Positions 18,251 to 29,420 of a stretch of DNA of 64,000 nt are shown here, piece after piece; positions within the stretch are counted from its first letter, which is position 1; the number at the start of each line of letters is the position of its first letter. Source of the DNA: Notamacropus eugenii (taxonomy: Eukaryota > Chordata > Mammalia > Diprotodontia > Macropodidae); contig NC_092878.1 of the NCBI RefSeq assembly GCF_028372415.1, positions 379,501 to 443,500 of the forward strand. The letters are read 5' to 3'. A program made the translations under genes and the position numbers. Under the pieces are notes generated by a model that was given only the letters and a program-made list of their open reading frames with translations, searched no databases and was not told where the DNA came from.

Positions 18251-20820
18251 GTAGGTTATGTAACTTTGTTTTGCTTTTAAAACAGTGGTCACAAACTAGA
18301 CTTCTCGTGTCTTACCTTCAGAGAGAGATAGGGGTATAATACATACACAAACTTTCTTGAGTACCATAGACTTTAAAGGGTGTTATAAAGGCATTGTTCC
18401 CCTATGTTGCTCTGGTCATTAAGAGCAAAAAAGGTGCTTTTACTAGATATGATATACATTTCCTATTAGAATCTTAAGGCAATGGAGACTCCAAAGAAGA
18501 ACTGTACTTTCCTCAGTTGTTAATTCTTTTCACAATAATTACACAAAAGATTCCCTTGCTTAGGAGAAATTTTCTAGATCTATGAGTGCCTTTCCCTCAT
18601 TTCTGCTCAGAGACCCCAAAAAAGTGACAGAATTTTAACAAATTCTTGGTTTTTGAAGGGTGCTGTTTTTTTAAAATTATGTTATAGGAGGTCAGTTTCT
18701 CTTTGATCCATTTTGGACATGTTACCTGTAATTTGTCCAAATCTTCTTTGTCCTCAGTATATTTTAGCCTTTACTATCTTGAATTACTACTAGAATAGTC
18801 TATTCATATTTAGAGAATTCTCTGATTCAGTTTTAGTGAATTAAATAGATGTATACCCCCTTACTCTCTATGGGCTATCCCTTTCCTTTACTTTCCCCTA
18901 ACTTTCTATGGTTCTCTCTTCATTTACAGCCACCACCACCACCCCCATCCTCTACTGATGTATGTGTGTGTGTGTATACACACATAAATTTTTTACATAT
19001 GTACACAATTATATAAAATTACACTGACTCTTCTCACTTGACCTCCTTTCCTCATTTGTTCCATATATCTCACCTTTAACCTATCTACTCTAGTCTATTT
19101 TGTTGTTGCACCCTTATTTTCTTTCCTTTACCTGCCCATTCTGTCCACATTCAACTTCCAAGTCTCACTTTTCCTCCCAAGTCTTTCCTTGACTCATTAC
19201 TATTTGTTCTGGCGTGCCTCTCTATAACCAAACATAGACTACTGGACAAATTAAAAAACAAACAAACCTGAAATTAAATTATAATAAATATACAACTATT
19301 ATAGTCAGGAAAATGGACAAATTTATATTAGCATTTTTAATTAAAGAAATTTTAGGGTAAAAACAGGACAAAATAGATACAGCGAGAGGATATTCTTTCA
19401 AAATGAATTTAGCATTGTCATTGATTTGCTTCGAAATGTCTGCTAATATGTGAATGCATTTAATAAGCTAATTTACTTGCGAGAAGGCACAATCCATTTC
19501 CCAATATCTATGCACTGTTGCTTTAGTTGCTTGTATTCAACCACTCCCTAGATCTCACAGTCACAGCAAGAAGAAACATTGCTTGATTACAGCATTACTC
19601 AGGATTTGGTCAATCAGTCAGACTGAAGTTGAAAAACTGTAGCATCATAAAATGTCAGATGGCTAATCCTTTGCTAATGTTTTCCATTTTGCCTCAATAG
19701 CTGAAGTGCTTTAGAGAGCAAATAGTTTTCCTTGGCTTAGGGTATATTTATACTTCATTTGGCTAGAACAACTCTCATGGTTGGAGCAGAAATTTCTTAG
19801 TAGGCCTACAAGATCAGGAATTCTGTCACAAAGACTGAGTACCAATTTGGATATAACTTTTCCAACACAAGATTGCGTCTCTCCCCTTATACTGTCTTGT
19901 ATACATGAAAGATAGAGTCCACTGGATTTTATGTCACAGTTTTTACTTACTCATAACCTTTTCTTCTGTCTCTATCTCTCTCTCTGTCTCTCTGTCTCTC
20001 TCCCTCTCTGTATAGAAAGGGAATTAAAAAGCCTTTTTAAAAAAGTATTGGTTAAATACTGAGCTACAGGTTTCATTATTGGCATGATCCCTCTTTTATA
20101 TCAGAAAATCCCTTGGCAGATTTGATATTTATTTATTTAAAGACTATTGGCATTTATTTTGTTCTTTAAAAAAAAATTGTACTCTATATGGATTCTGACC
20201 GGGCTAACATGACCAGATGTCCCACTTTTCTGAGATTGTTCCTACTGCTCAGTGCTTTTTCTAGTGTTTTAAGAAGTCCTCCACCAGCATGCTCCAATGC
20301 TCACCTTTCCTATTTTGAAAATGTGAAGAATTTGCTAGTTCCTTTAGGACAGTGTTTTCCAAGTGGTGGTCATTGCTTTCCACCTTTGCTTAGATGTCAA
20401 GGAATCTGTGCCAATTATAATGACTGAATGATGAGAAATAAAAAGATAAAATAGTTTGTGAAACTACCTTCTTGAAGATAGATAATAAAATTTTAATAAA
20501 AAATTTGCTGAAAGTAAATTATTTCTAAATAAATAACAATTTTATATGCAGATATTCTTAGAATTAGGTGCCATTTATCCAGAATGATTAGGGAATCCTG
20601 CCCAAGTAAATATTCTGAGTTATTATGTAGGAATTTTCTTTTCTTTTCTCAGGCTGAGTTTTTATAGTATGTAGCATGGTTCTCTTTGCCATCTATCTGT
20701 TCCTTTCCGGTCTCTTTTGCTGGATCATCATGCATGCCTTGTTCTCTATACTGTACGATTGCCCCAGAGGCTCCCTCCCTTTTTTTTCCTTTTCTTTATT
20801 TGAACTGGCTTTCTTAATGT
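18251..20820. other. AT-rich intron, no assigned element
   Basis: Holds a short (TG)n (18962-18976) and a (TC)n tract (19970-20012). 18840-19260 is T/C-rich and could be a decayed L1/HAL1 3' region. 19260-19900 looks repeat-like but I cannot name it. No exon recognised. Confidence 0.35.
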
Positions 20821-20949
20821 CAGCCCTCCCTCACTCAAAACAAAGTCAAGTCAAGTGCAAGTCACGTCGTTATTTCTCTGATGGCATGGTCTTCTTCGGC
20901 AACAAAGGACCAACACACACACGCGCACACACACACACACACACACACT
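20821..20949 (+). repeat. SINE body and tail with (CA)n
   Basis: CAGCCCTCCCTCACTCAAAA, 'caagtcacgtcgttatttct' and CTTCTTCGGCAACAAAGGAC are the last 90 bases of the SINE at 362-690. The terminal ACAC tail has expanded into a (CA)n microsatellite (20912-20949). Confidence 0.8.
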
Positions 20950-20984
20950 TTTTCTTAAGGATCTCAGTTCCCATGAGTTCAATT

Positions 20985-21080
20985 ATCATCTCTGTGAGAT
21001 GACTTTCAAATATGGAAGCACAATAACACTTAGCACAGTGCATAGTAGGTGTTTAATAAAGACTTGTTCCCCTTATGATT
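20985..21080 (+). repeat. L2/MIR 3' end
   Basis: 'acttagcacagtgcatagta' followed by 'ggtgtttaataaagacttgt' matches the very end of L2-type elements. Confidence 0.55.
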
Positions 21081-23109
21081 TTAAAAGTTACTTTTTTTTT
21101 GTTTCTCATAAGAGCTCGGGCTGTATAAACGTATGATTCCCTGAATATTATATCATAGATGCTTTTCTGTCATTTAGTTATTGCCTTATAAGACTAAAAT
21201 AACTTTTTCCCAAATTATTATGTTTATTTTTTGAAAATCACTTTGATCATTTTAATCAGTTTTTGTAGTTTTTTACTTCTCATCATTCAAGAGACTTCTG
21301 TAATGTAGACTCTCTTTGAGGGTTGGCATCTACCCACTCTTATTAGTTTACTGTCATTATGTTTATTGTATATGAAAAAATACATGTCTTTGTATATACA
21401 TGTAATAAGGAAATTGGAATATCTAGAATCCTGGGTGTGAAATAGGTAGATCTGTGGTATTTGGACAAGGGTAGTGGGTGAATCACAGTCTTTGAGATTT
21501 GGAAGGGACCTCACTGGACATATAACCCAAACCATAAATGAAAGAAATCTCTACTATACCATATTCTGTGAAGTGGGATTAATAAAATTGACTTAGCAAT
21601 GAGAAAGAGGAGTGTGTTAATGTCATGGGAAAGTTAGTGGGCATGTGGTGAGCATTGAGTTATTTGGCATGAGAAAGTCATGAGAAGAGCACGTGATGAG
21701 GAGAGATTCTTAGAAGAGGCTGTGTGGGATGGAACAGTGCCATGTTTCTTTGACCTCAGGTCTTTCTTGGATGGTTATTGTGACGTCTGTATGGGAAGTG
21801 TTCTATACATTATTGGTGTGGGTCTGGGTTGTGGGTCTATATATATATGGAGTATGACAGTATAGGAGTAAATAATTATTATACTATCCTGAAAAGAGTT
21901 CATATTTATATAGTGCTTTCAGGTTTGCAAAGTGCTTTACAGATAAGTTCCTTTGATCCTCACAACAGTCTTTAAGAGTAAGGTGATATTCTTTCAATTT
22001 TTTAGATAAAGAAATTGAAGGTCTAAAAGATTAGGTTCCATGCCAGGGACACAGAACCAGTAAATGCCTGAGATGGGATTGTTCGGGTGGAATTGTTATT
22101 GCTTGTTGAGAGTTGTAACAGCTGAACTTGTTGGAATCTGGTGTGGTGTGGTGTGGGGGTGGGGATAGGTTTGGATGACTTTACACTTATTCTTATTTAC
22201 TTTAAAGATCCATAATTGCATTGATGTGTGTGTTCCTTGTGTCTGCATGAATTATCACCATGTTGCCCCTTAATAACTGTGGCTTAATGAATTACTGTGA
22301 TCAGAAAAGTTGATCACCTGGTGGCTAACCTGACGAGCCTTTCCAAATTTAGCTAGGTCAGAGTCTAAACAACTTACAGTCATTTCCAAGCCACACTTGC
22401 AACTCTTTTTCAGTTCGTTAAGACCTACCACAACTTTTGCTCCACTGCAAAGAGGTTTTGAGAAACTAGGATCTTCTCCACGCTGTGATAGAGATACATG
22501 CTCGTAGACATAACCTTTCCTTTACATGCTTATTTTTAGAGTAAGGCAAAAAAGACAGGCAGGAAATGCACCAATTAGAAAAGGAAGTGGGTAGCAAGAC
22601 ATGTAGTGAGAGAACCCACAGAATGTTAAAAGACCTTCAGGAAGGCCTCCAGAATATTGCCTTGGTTCTTTATGGGGACTTTTTGGAGGAAGGAGATTAG
22701 AATTGCCCAAGATGAGAAACTCTGAATAGATCCCTTTCTGCTCTGTCAGAAGGAGGATCCACATAGGTAAGATCACCAGTTTACTGAAGTATGTCTGTAT
22801 ACACATAATCTCCCTAATCTTGTTAAGTCCCAGGAGAGCTAGAATATTTGGAAGTGACAAAATTCACTCAAGAGTAAGTTAATTGCAGTTTTGTATACAC
22901 AATGTAAGTCTCTGTAGGATGGGTATTATTGCATTTTTGCCTGGATGAGTTTCTGAATGGTGAATTATCTGTACAATAAAACTAACATTTTGGACTAATT
23001 GTGGGGAGCTACCTTTAGAAAAAAATGTAGTTTTATCATTTTGCTGTGTTGTGCAGTGCTTTCTACAAGGCGCTGATTGATGTGGATAGCATCAGTTTAT
23101 ATATATGGC
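21081..23109. other. Unique intron with one MIR-like SINE
   Basis: 21895-22085 is an antisense MIR/Ther-type SINE ('caaagtgctttacagataag', 'acacagaaccagtaaatgcc'). A 112-residue open frame on the minus strand (22860-22522) has no recognisable domain. Nothing else is assigned. Confidence 0.4.
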
Positions 23110-23721
23110 TGCCAGGCCTAGAGGCCTGTGTGGGCTACCCGAGTCTTCTTACCTCACCTCCGAGGTCTTCGGTTGGCCAAAACCGGATGCTCATATGAGA
23201 GAAAGGACGTTCCAGAGTCGAACAAGGGTTGAGCTTTATTTCAGGGTCTCGGTTACAAGGACAGGGGGGAGGTCTTCCTTAGGAGGAAGAGGGGGAGATT
23301 TCCTAAGGAGGCTAGGATCTTAAGGGATTGGAAGTAGAAGTACGAGTGGGGAGAGAGGGGGAGGGGAGAGAGGAAAGAAGAGAAGCAGAGCCTACTGTCC
23401 TCTTGGCTCCTCACGCGCTAAGAGAGCTTTCAGGCTTCCTCAATCCTACTTAACCTTCAGCCGCACAGTTTGCATCTGAATACCGTGCTGTTAGATAACA
23501 ATAGTGTGCCCAGATCCGGGACGACCTCGAGGGCAGGGAGACTCCACCCATCACGTATCTCCTGGGGAGAGGCGGAAATACCCGAGCTAGCCGAGCTAGC
23601 TCAGTCTGACCTTCTCGAATCCCCGCTGTTCATGGAGGGCCTCGTAAGACTCTAAGATTTAGAAGTCCCACTTTTACCCGCCCGAGACCGTCCACACGGA
23701 TTTGAACTTCCAATCCCAACA
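23110..23721 (-). mobile_element. Solo LTR, ERV (betaretrovirus-like), copy 2
   Basis: A 612-bp LTR of the same family as 11553-12156, in antisense to MYO5A. On the + strand it runs from TGCCAGGCC to ATCCCAACA and is flanked by the perfect 6-bp repeat TATGGC (23104-23109 and 23722-23727). No internal region remains. By eye it is the most diverged of the three copies, hence probably the oldest insertion or a separate subfamily. Confidence 0.9.
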
Positions 23722-23799
23722 TATGGCCATATATATTCACATCACATACATACATCTGTTTCCTAGATTATGTTTTTATGCCACTAAGATAATTGCAGA

Positions 23800-23935
23800 G
23801 GCAACATGGAGTAGTGAAAAGAGGGCCAACTTCAGAGCGGGGAAGACCTAGACTCCAGTCCTGTTGCTGGCTGCATGACCCTAGGCAAGTCACTTAACCT
23901 TGCCATACTTTAAACACCTCTTTAAGACTAGCAGC
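23800..23935 (+). repeat. tRNA/MIR-type SINE
   Basis: 'gaggcaacatggagtagtga', then 'agactccagtcctgttgctg' and 'aggcaagtcacttaaccttg' give a SINE head followed by the typical downstream block. Confidence 0.6.
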
Positions 23936-24239
23936 TACAGAGAAAGTGCAGAACTGCTTTGATAGAGAAAGTTCCTCCCTAGAAGTTCCAGATACAATGA
24001 AATCACAAGTGCAGGTGCTGTCCTATCTCTTGTGTAAGCCTTGAGACCACATGTAGCCCGCTAGGTCCTCAAGTGTGGTTCTTTGACTAAATGCAGACTT
24101 CACAGAACAAATCCCCTTAATAAATAGATTTGTTTTGTAAAACTTGCACCTAGTCAAACAGACTGAATGAGTTCCCTCCTTTAACTGATCTGCAAGTTTG
24201 AAACTACATTTTTAATTTGTTTAGAACATAAAGTATCTA

Positions 24240-24745
24240 TATGAATATAATCGGATGTCCCAGTGCCAGCATGATGAACGGATTTTTCTCTTTTAGCTAG
24301 TTTATTTCCTTAAGTTGCCAGTTGTCTTTTTGTTTCCTTTCTTTGCTATATCAAAGTGACATCAGCTGCAGCTGGAGCTTCAAGTAAAAATGCCGTGTCA
24401 ATTAATTCCAGTGAAACAAAAACTGCCTGAAATAATAAATGGAAAAATTGTCTTTCTAAGACAGGTGAAAGAAAATGGCACTGATTATTCAGCTGAGACC
24501 CTCTGAGCTATTTATCCATCTTGCCATTCTGTTCACATGGTCCTGTTTGCAGAATGAATCACTCAGCAGATGTAATTTCTTTCTTTCATCTTGATGCTGT
24601 TTTTCCTACTGCGGAGTAGTCTGACAACACTCAAAATATGTTTCATACAGTTTGATCTACAACCCTCCTTGTTTTTTGTTTTGGTTCCGATAAGGCTCCA
24701 AGTGATTTTGTTTGGTTGAGACTGTGGAGAGCTGAAACTTCCCAT
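24240..24745. promoter_or_regulatory. Candidate intronic regulatory element (repeat-poor)
   Basis: A repeat-free block with several adjacent transcription-factor-like words: TGACATCA beside CAGCTGCAGCTG (24357-24374), GTCAATTAATTCC (24397-24409), CAGGTG (24462-24467), TCACATGG (24533-24540, whose reverse complement CCATGTGA contains an MITF-type E-box) and TGAATCACTCAGCA (24555-24568). MYO5A acts in melanocytes, so an MITF-type site would make sense, but such words also arise by chance. No conservation evidence is available from one sequence. Confidence 0.25.
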
Positions 24746-24769
24746 TGTTCCTTGGAACTAGCTTGGTGA

Positions 24770-24930
24770 GTGGAATTTGGGACACAAATTCTGGCTCTAC
24801 CATCTACTAGTTATGTGAGCTCATACGTATGTGAGTATAGCTTCCGTTTCTGATCTGTGAAATGAAACCATTGTCCTAGATGACCTTTGAAGATCTCTTG
24901 TCATCTTCACTCTATGTTCCTATAATTCTT
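24770..24930 (+). repeat. MIR/Ther-type SINE
   Basis: 'ctggctctaccatctactag', 'gatctgtgaaatgaaaccat' and 'agatgacctttgaagatctc' are in the right order for this ancient SINE. Confidence 0.7.
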
Positions 24931-27429
24931 GTGCCTAAAATCTGGCCCTGCTTATTCAGCCTATCCCCTGCCATTTAGAGGAGAGATCGAGGAGTTTAAT
25001 ATTATCTCTCATAGTTATTTGTTTAACATTTTATTTCTTCTAGAACTTTATAAATCATTTGACATCTGGGAAGGGTGTCCTGGAGACAGCTAATTAATAT
25101 TTAGTTGAATTGATTATCTGCATTTCTCCTAACCTAGCCCAATGCTTTAGGCTATAGTAGGGAGTAATACTTTTTAAAAAACTGAATGGACTTGCCTGGA
25201 TGACTAGAGTTGGACCTTGAAAGTAGGTGTTCTGAGCCCTAGTTCATGCCACACAGTTGTAAGCCCCAGTTCAGGCGATTTTCCTCCATACTATGCTGCC
25301 TCCTGTTAAAACTTGTATAGGCCGTTATACTTACTTATACTAAAGTTTATTTGGAGTGTAACATCTTAAGCATAATCCGATCACTTAAGTTTTCAAGTAA
25401 GACAGTTTAAACACAGTTTTCGTTTGTTAACAGTTGTCCTCTACTTTCTTCATGAAAAGGGGAAGCAGAGAATATGGGAGCAGTTACTGTAACCAAGCAC
25501 AAGGCACACAGCTTGGATTCTCCTTTTCTTTTTAACTCTGTATTCCTAGAAGTGTTTTACAGTTTGCCTCAGCATGGCTTTCTAGCTTCTGTAGGCCTCT
25601 TTTCTAGTCTTTCTACTGGTTCTTCCAGGTCCTTGCGATTATCAATCCTTAGAAGCCTAAGTAAGAACTGTAATGGTTTCAATAGTCAGCAGTACCGGGA
25701 AGTTAGACGATAGGAAGTTAGGAAACAGTGAAAGAGTGAAAGACAGCAAGAAAAAAAGGCATATATGAAAATTAAATCTTCTAGCCATAGTTGTGTCTGT
25801 GTAGGTTGGAATTTCTCATAGAAATATGTCTTATCATTTGATGAGAATCACAAGGCATTCCATCTTGTCTTTTTTTTAATATTATATAAAACACTAAAAC
25901 TCTTTGTGCACATGAAGAAATGAATTCCAATAGTGGTTATCAGATGACACTGAGAGGCCTGAGAGCTTTAGGGGAGGCTGTCACATGTAAATTGCTATAA
26001 ATGTTCAATGGAGAAGGTGACCCTCTCACTTTTCCCAGAGTGACTGGAAATGACTTGTAGTATTACATAGATATGATGGTATATGTGCCATTTCTAGGAT
26101 TTAAATTATGCATAGAAGAAGTTAGCCTGGTGAGAGAGATGTAGCATGTCTGTAGTGCATGTAAAAGAAACTAGGACCTTTTCAGGTCCAACACTATTAG
26201 GAGATAGAGGCAAACTTGTTTATTTGTGTTGTATATTATATACATATGTATAATATTTATTTATTTAGGTACTTCAAGTACACACTCTGCTTCCTTCCCA
26301 CCTATTGTTGTTTACTATTAGATACTGAGGTAATTTCAATGATACAGATTTGTTTTTTGTTTAGCGAATTTCTTTTTAAAATGTTTAGTTTTAGCTTACT
26401 TCCCAATAATTGATGTTAAATATTTTCCTAGTACTATTAAAAAGTTAATTCAAAATGAAGCTTTTATGTCATTCTCCACCCCTCCCCCCAATATATTTCT
26501 AAGCATGGCTTGGTACTTTCAGAATGGGAGAGCCAGGTCTCTGACCTCTGTTTATTTATGTTTGGGTATGGAGTTGGGACCATGATAGACCCTAACCATT
26601 GGAATAAATACTGTTAAGAATCCCTGCTCAAGAATATTCTACGAACACATTCTACCAAGCAGAAATTATTTGGGTTAACAAGATGTTCTTTTAAATTTGA
26701 ACTCCCTGTGAGAAGGTTGCCCTATTTATTAGTTGTTCACACTTCAGTGTGAATAACTTTAATGCTCTTGCTTCCTCCCAGCTTCTGTCAGAAACCAGCT
26801 TCAATAAAGGAATGGAAATTTTTATTTCAGGACTGAGGTAATTTTAGAGTTTAGCCCTCTGTGAAGAGTAGATCTAGGTGAGGTACCACAGGGGACCTTT
26901 GGACCAGCAAAGGAGTAATATCAGGCTTTAGGCTGACCAGAGAAGTTTCCAGAAGGTGAGTATAGGCCACATAAAAGGAAACAGGAGAAGCTCAAAGAGA
27001 AGTTTGCCTACTTTGTAATTTTGTGTAAGGCTTCCATGGTAAGTACTCCTGCTATTGAAAATCATCTTGTAGCAGCTGCTCCCTTATTAATACATGTGGA
27101 TTGTTAATAGTGAACACATAATGAACTATTATAGATACATAGTAGAGAGAATTCAAGGGGAACATTAGAAAAATTAAAATTTTTCTGATTTTAAAATGAT
27201 GTTGAATCTTTGTCAAAGAGAAACAGAAAAGTAATGTCCTTTGTAATATAATTACAAAGAGGGGAGACTTTGAAACAATCTAGGGATTCTTAGAAATAGG
27301 GATAAGGAGGGAGGAAATTATAAGCATGGGAGGGTGGCCTGTATAAAATCAAGGAAGTGGGAAAAAGAATACTGTGCACAGGAAATACCATTGCCAATAG
27401 CAGTGGCAAGTTTGGCCAGACAACAGAGT
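24931..27429. other. Unique intron, nothing recognised
   Basis: AT-rich sequence with no repeat I can name, apart from a small AT-rich patch near 26220-26270. No plausible exon or RNA gene. Confidence 0.4.
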
Positions 27430-27870
27430 GCATGAAGGGGAAGCATATATTAATAAACCAGAGCCAGATTGTGAAGGGTTCTAAACGCCCAACAGAGGAA
27501 TTTGTGTTCGATTTTAAAGGCAATAAGGAACCCCTGAAACTTCTTGAGCCGTGGAGTAACATGGTCAGATCAGTGCTTTAGAAATCTCAATTTGGCTGCT
27601 GTGTAGAGGACGGATGGGAGAAGAAAGAAAGTAGAAGCAGGCAGGCCAATTAGGAGGTTATTAAAATAGTTCAGGCAGCAAGTGATGAGGAACTGCGCAA
27701 TGGTCATGTACATGTGAATGAAGAAAAGAAACTGGATTGTGAAAAGTGGGTGATTGGAAGGATGGTGGTGTTATCAACAGAAATAACAGTTTTGGGAGAA
27801 GGGTGGGTTGTAGGGTTGGCGCAAAAATATTGATTTAGGTATTTCTACTGGGTATTCAGCTTGAAATGTT
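27430..27870 (-). repeat. L2 3' UTR
   Basis: Antisense L2: 'gattgtgaagggttctaaac', 'ttaggaggttattaaaatag' and 'gattggaaggatggtggtgt' in consensus order. Confidence 0.7.
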
Positions 27871-27899
27871 CAATAAGCAGTTGATGATATGGAACTGGC

Positions 27900-28080
27900 A
27901 GTCATTTTAGTCAATGAACAAATATTTAAGGGCCTACTGTAGGCCATGCACTTTTTTAGGTCTTGGGGAAACAAATAACATTAATGAAACAACCCATATT
28001 TACAAAGAGCTAACATTCTTATAGGAAGACAAGTGCACATATAAATATAAGGAGAATAAATAAATATACATTATCTATAC
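27900..28080 (-). repeat. L2 3' end
   Basis: A second antisense L2 piece: 'gaacaaatatttaagggcct', 'actgtaggccatgcactttt' and 'aagagctaacattcttatag'. It begins again at the L2 terminus, so it is a separate insertion from 27430-27870. Confidence 0.65.
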
Positions 28081-28179
28081 ATATATAAATATATATAAAG
28101 TAGTTAACTACAAGATAATTTTGGGAGGGAAGATATTAGCAATTTTAGGAATCCGGAAAAGCTTCCTCCCTACTTGAGA

Positions 28180-29420
28180 TGTCCCCTTCCTCCAGGGCCT
28201 TAGTTTTTTATAGTGCTCGATACCTGGACAATACAGATGAAGCAAACTAAAAATACAAAATCTCATTGATTGATTGACAGACTTTGCCCTTGACCCTCCA
28301 GGAGGGTTTACAGAATCTCGTTGGTTGACAAACAGATTAATGAGAGACCTTGACAGACCTATGTCGACCTTTCAGGAGGCCTGATGAGCACACTTATAGG
28401 CTGGTAGAAAGGCAGGCTGGCAACCAGGGCCATTTGTTGGTCAAGTGCTCATGGTCATCTCCTCATGTTGGGTAATAGAGGAATGATAAGGGGTGCCAGG
28501 GCCCTTTTCACATAATTTCGTCTCTTCTGCCATGCTTGGTCATGGTAACAAGAAAAAACAAGGGTGGAGATCCTCTCGATATCTTTCTTTGATTAAGCAA
28601 GTGAACGTATTTAGGGTTAGGAGACTTATTATCAGAACTTATATTCACTACCCCTAGGAATCATATCAAACTCATTAATACTGATTGGAATAAAATAGGG
28701 GTCCAGCTTATCATCTGTCACAGTCCATAATTTTTCTCTAGTTCATCATCCTCCCTCTTTTTTCAGATATTTTGAGAATCTAACCTTTGACACTCTCAAA
28801 ATGGACCCATTGAGTTAATAGTAATTTAGTTTTAAATGCATCATTGATTGATATAGATGTATAATGGTTTATAATTGTGCCAGCTTCCATTCTTCTGATG
28901 TAGTCAGAAGGATCTGGCAAAGTATCAGCCTCTGTATTCTTAGCAGATTCGTTAGCTAATTGCAACAGTTTTGTGGGCTATACCATTTTTATTTTAAAAA
29001 TTTATATTATCGCCCCTGTTGCAGTTAATTTTGTTACCTGTATGCTAATGCATCTAAATTACAGAGAGATTAATTTAGCAGAAACATGCATACTTTCCTG
29101 AGAGTTTGGTATTTGAGGCCTAGTACCTACATAATAGATAATTCTCTGTCACCCTTGTAACTAGCAATTCTTGTGCCCAAAGTACAAAAGGAACCTTAAA
29201 TCAGCTTTCAAGGAGAGATTTATTTGGGGTAGTGGTGAAATTAAATGTCAGAACACAAGATCTCATGGGTTGAGAGAAAGGAAGCCCCTGTTGGCGAAAG
29301 GGCAAGCCAGCTCCTAGCTCAGCTGATATGCACTGGTCTTCATTTTGTTCTGCTGTTAATTCAGGTTTGATGTTGGGGTGAAATGAGGCACTCACAAGTA
29401 ACTGAACAAAAAGAAGTTTA
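28180..29420 (-). repeat. Unclassified repeat-like block, possibly an LTR-element fossil
   Basis: The texture differs from the flanks: AATAAATCTCTCC on the minus strand near 29215-29227, a patch of higher GC at 28280-28480, and a 61-residue minus-strand frame at 28965-28780. It might be an old LTR element, part LTR and part internal sequence. No diagnostic motif was found, so the call is weak. Confidence 0.25.

Noticed and set aside
22522-22860. 112-residue open frame on the minus strand
   Set aside because: No recognisable motif and no gene structure around it.
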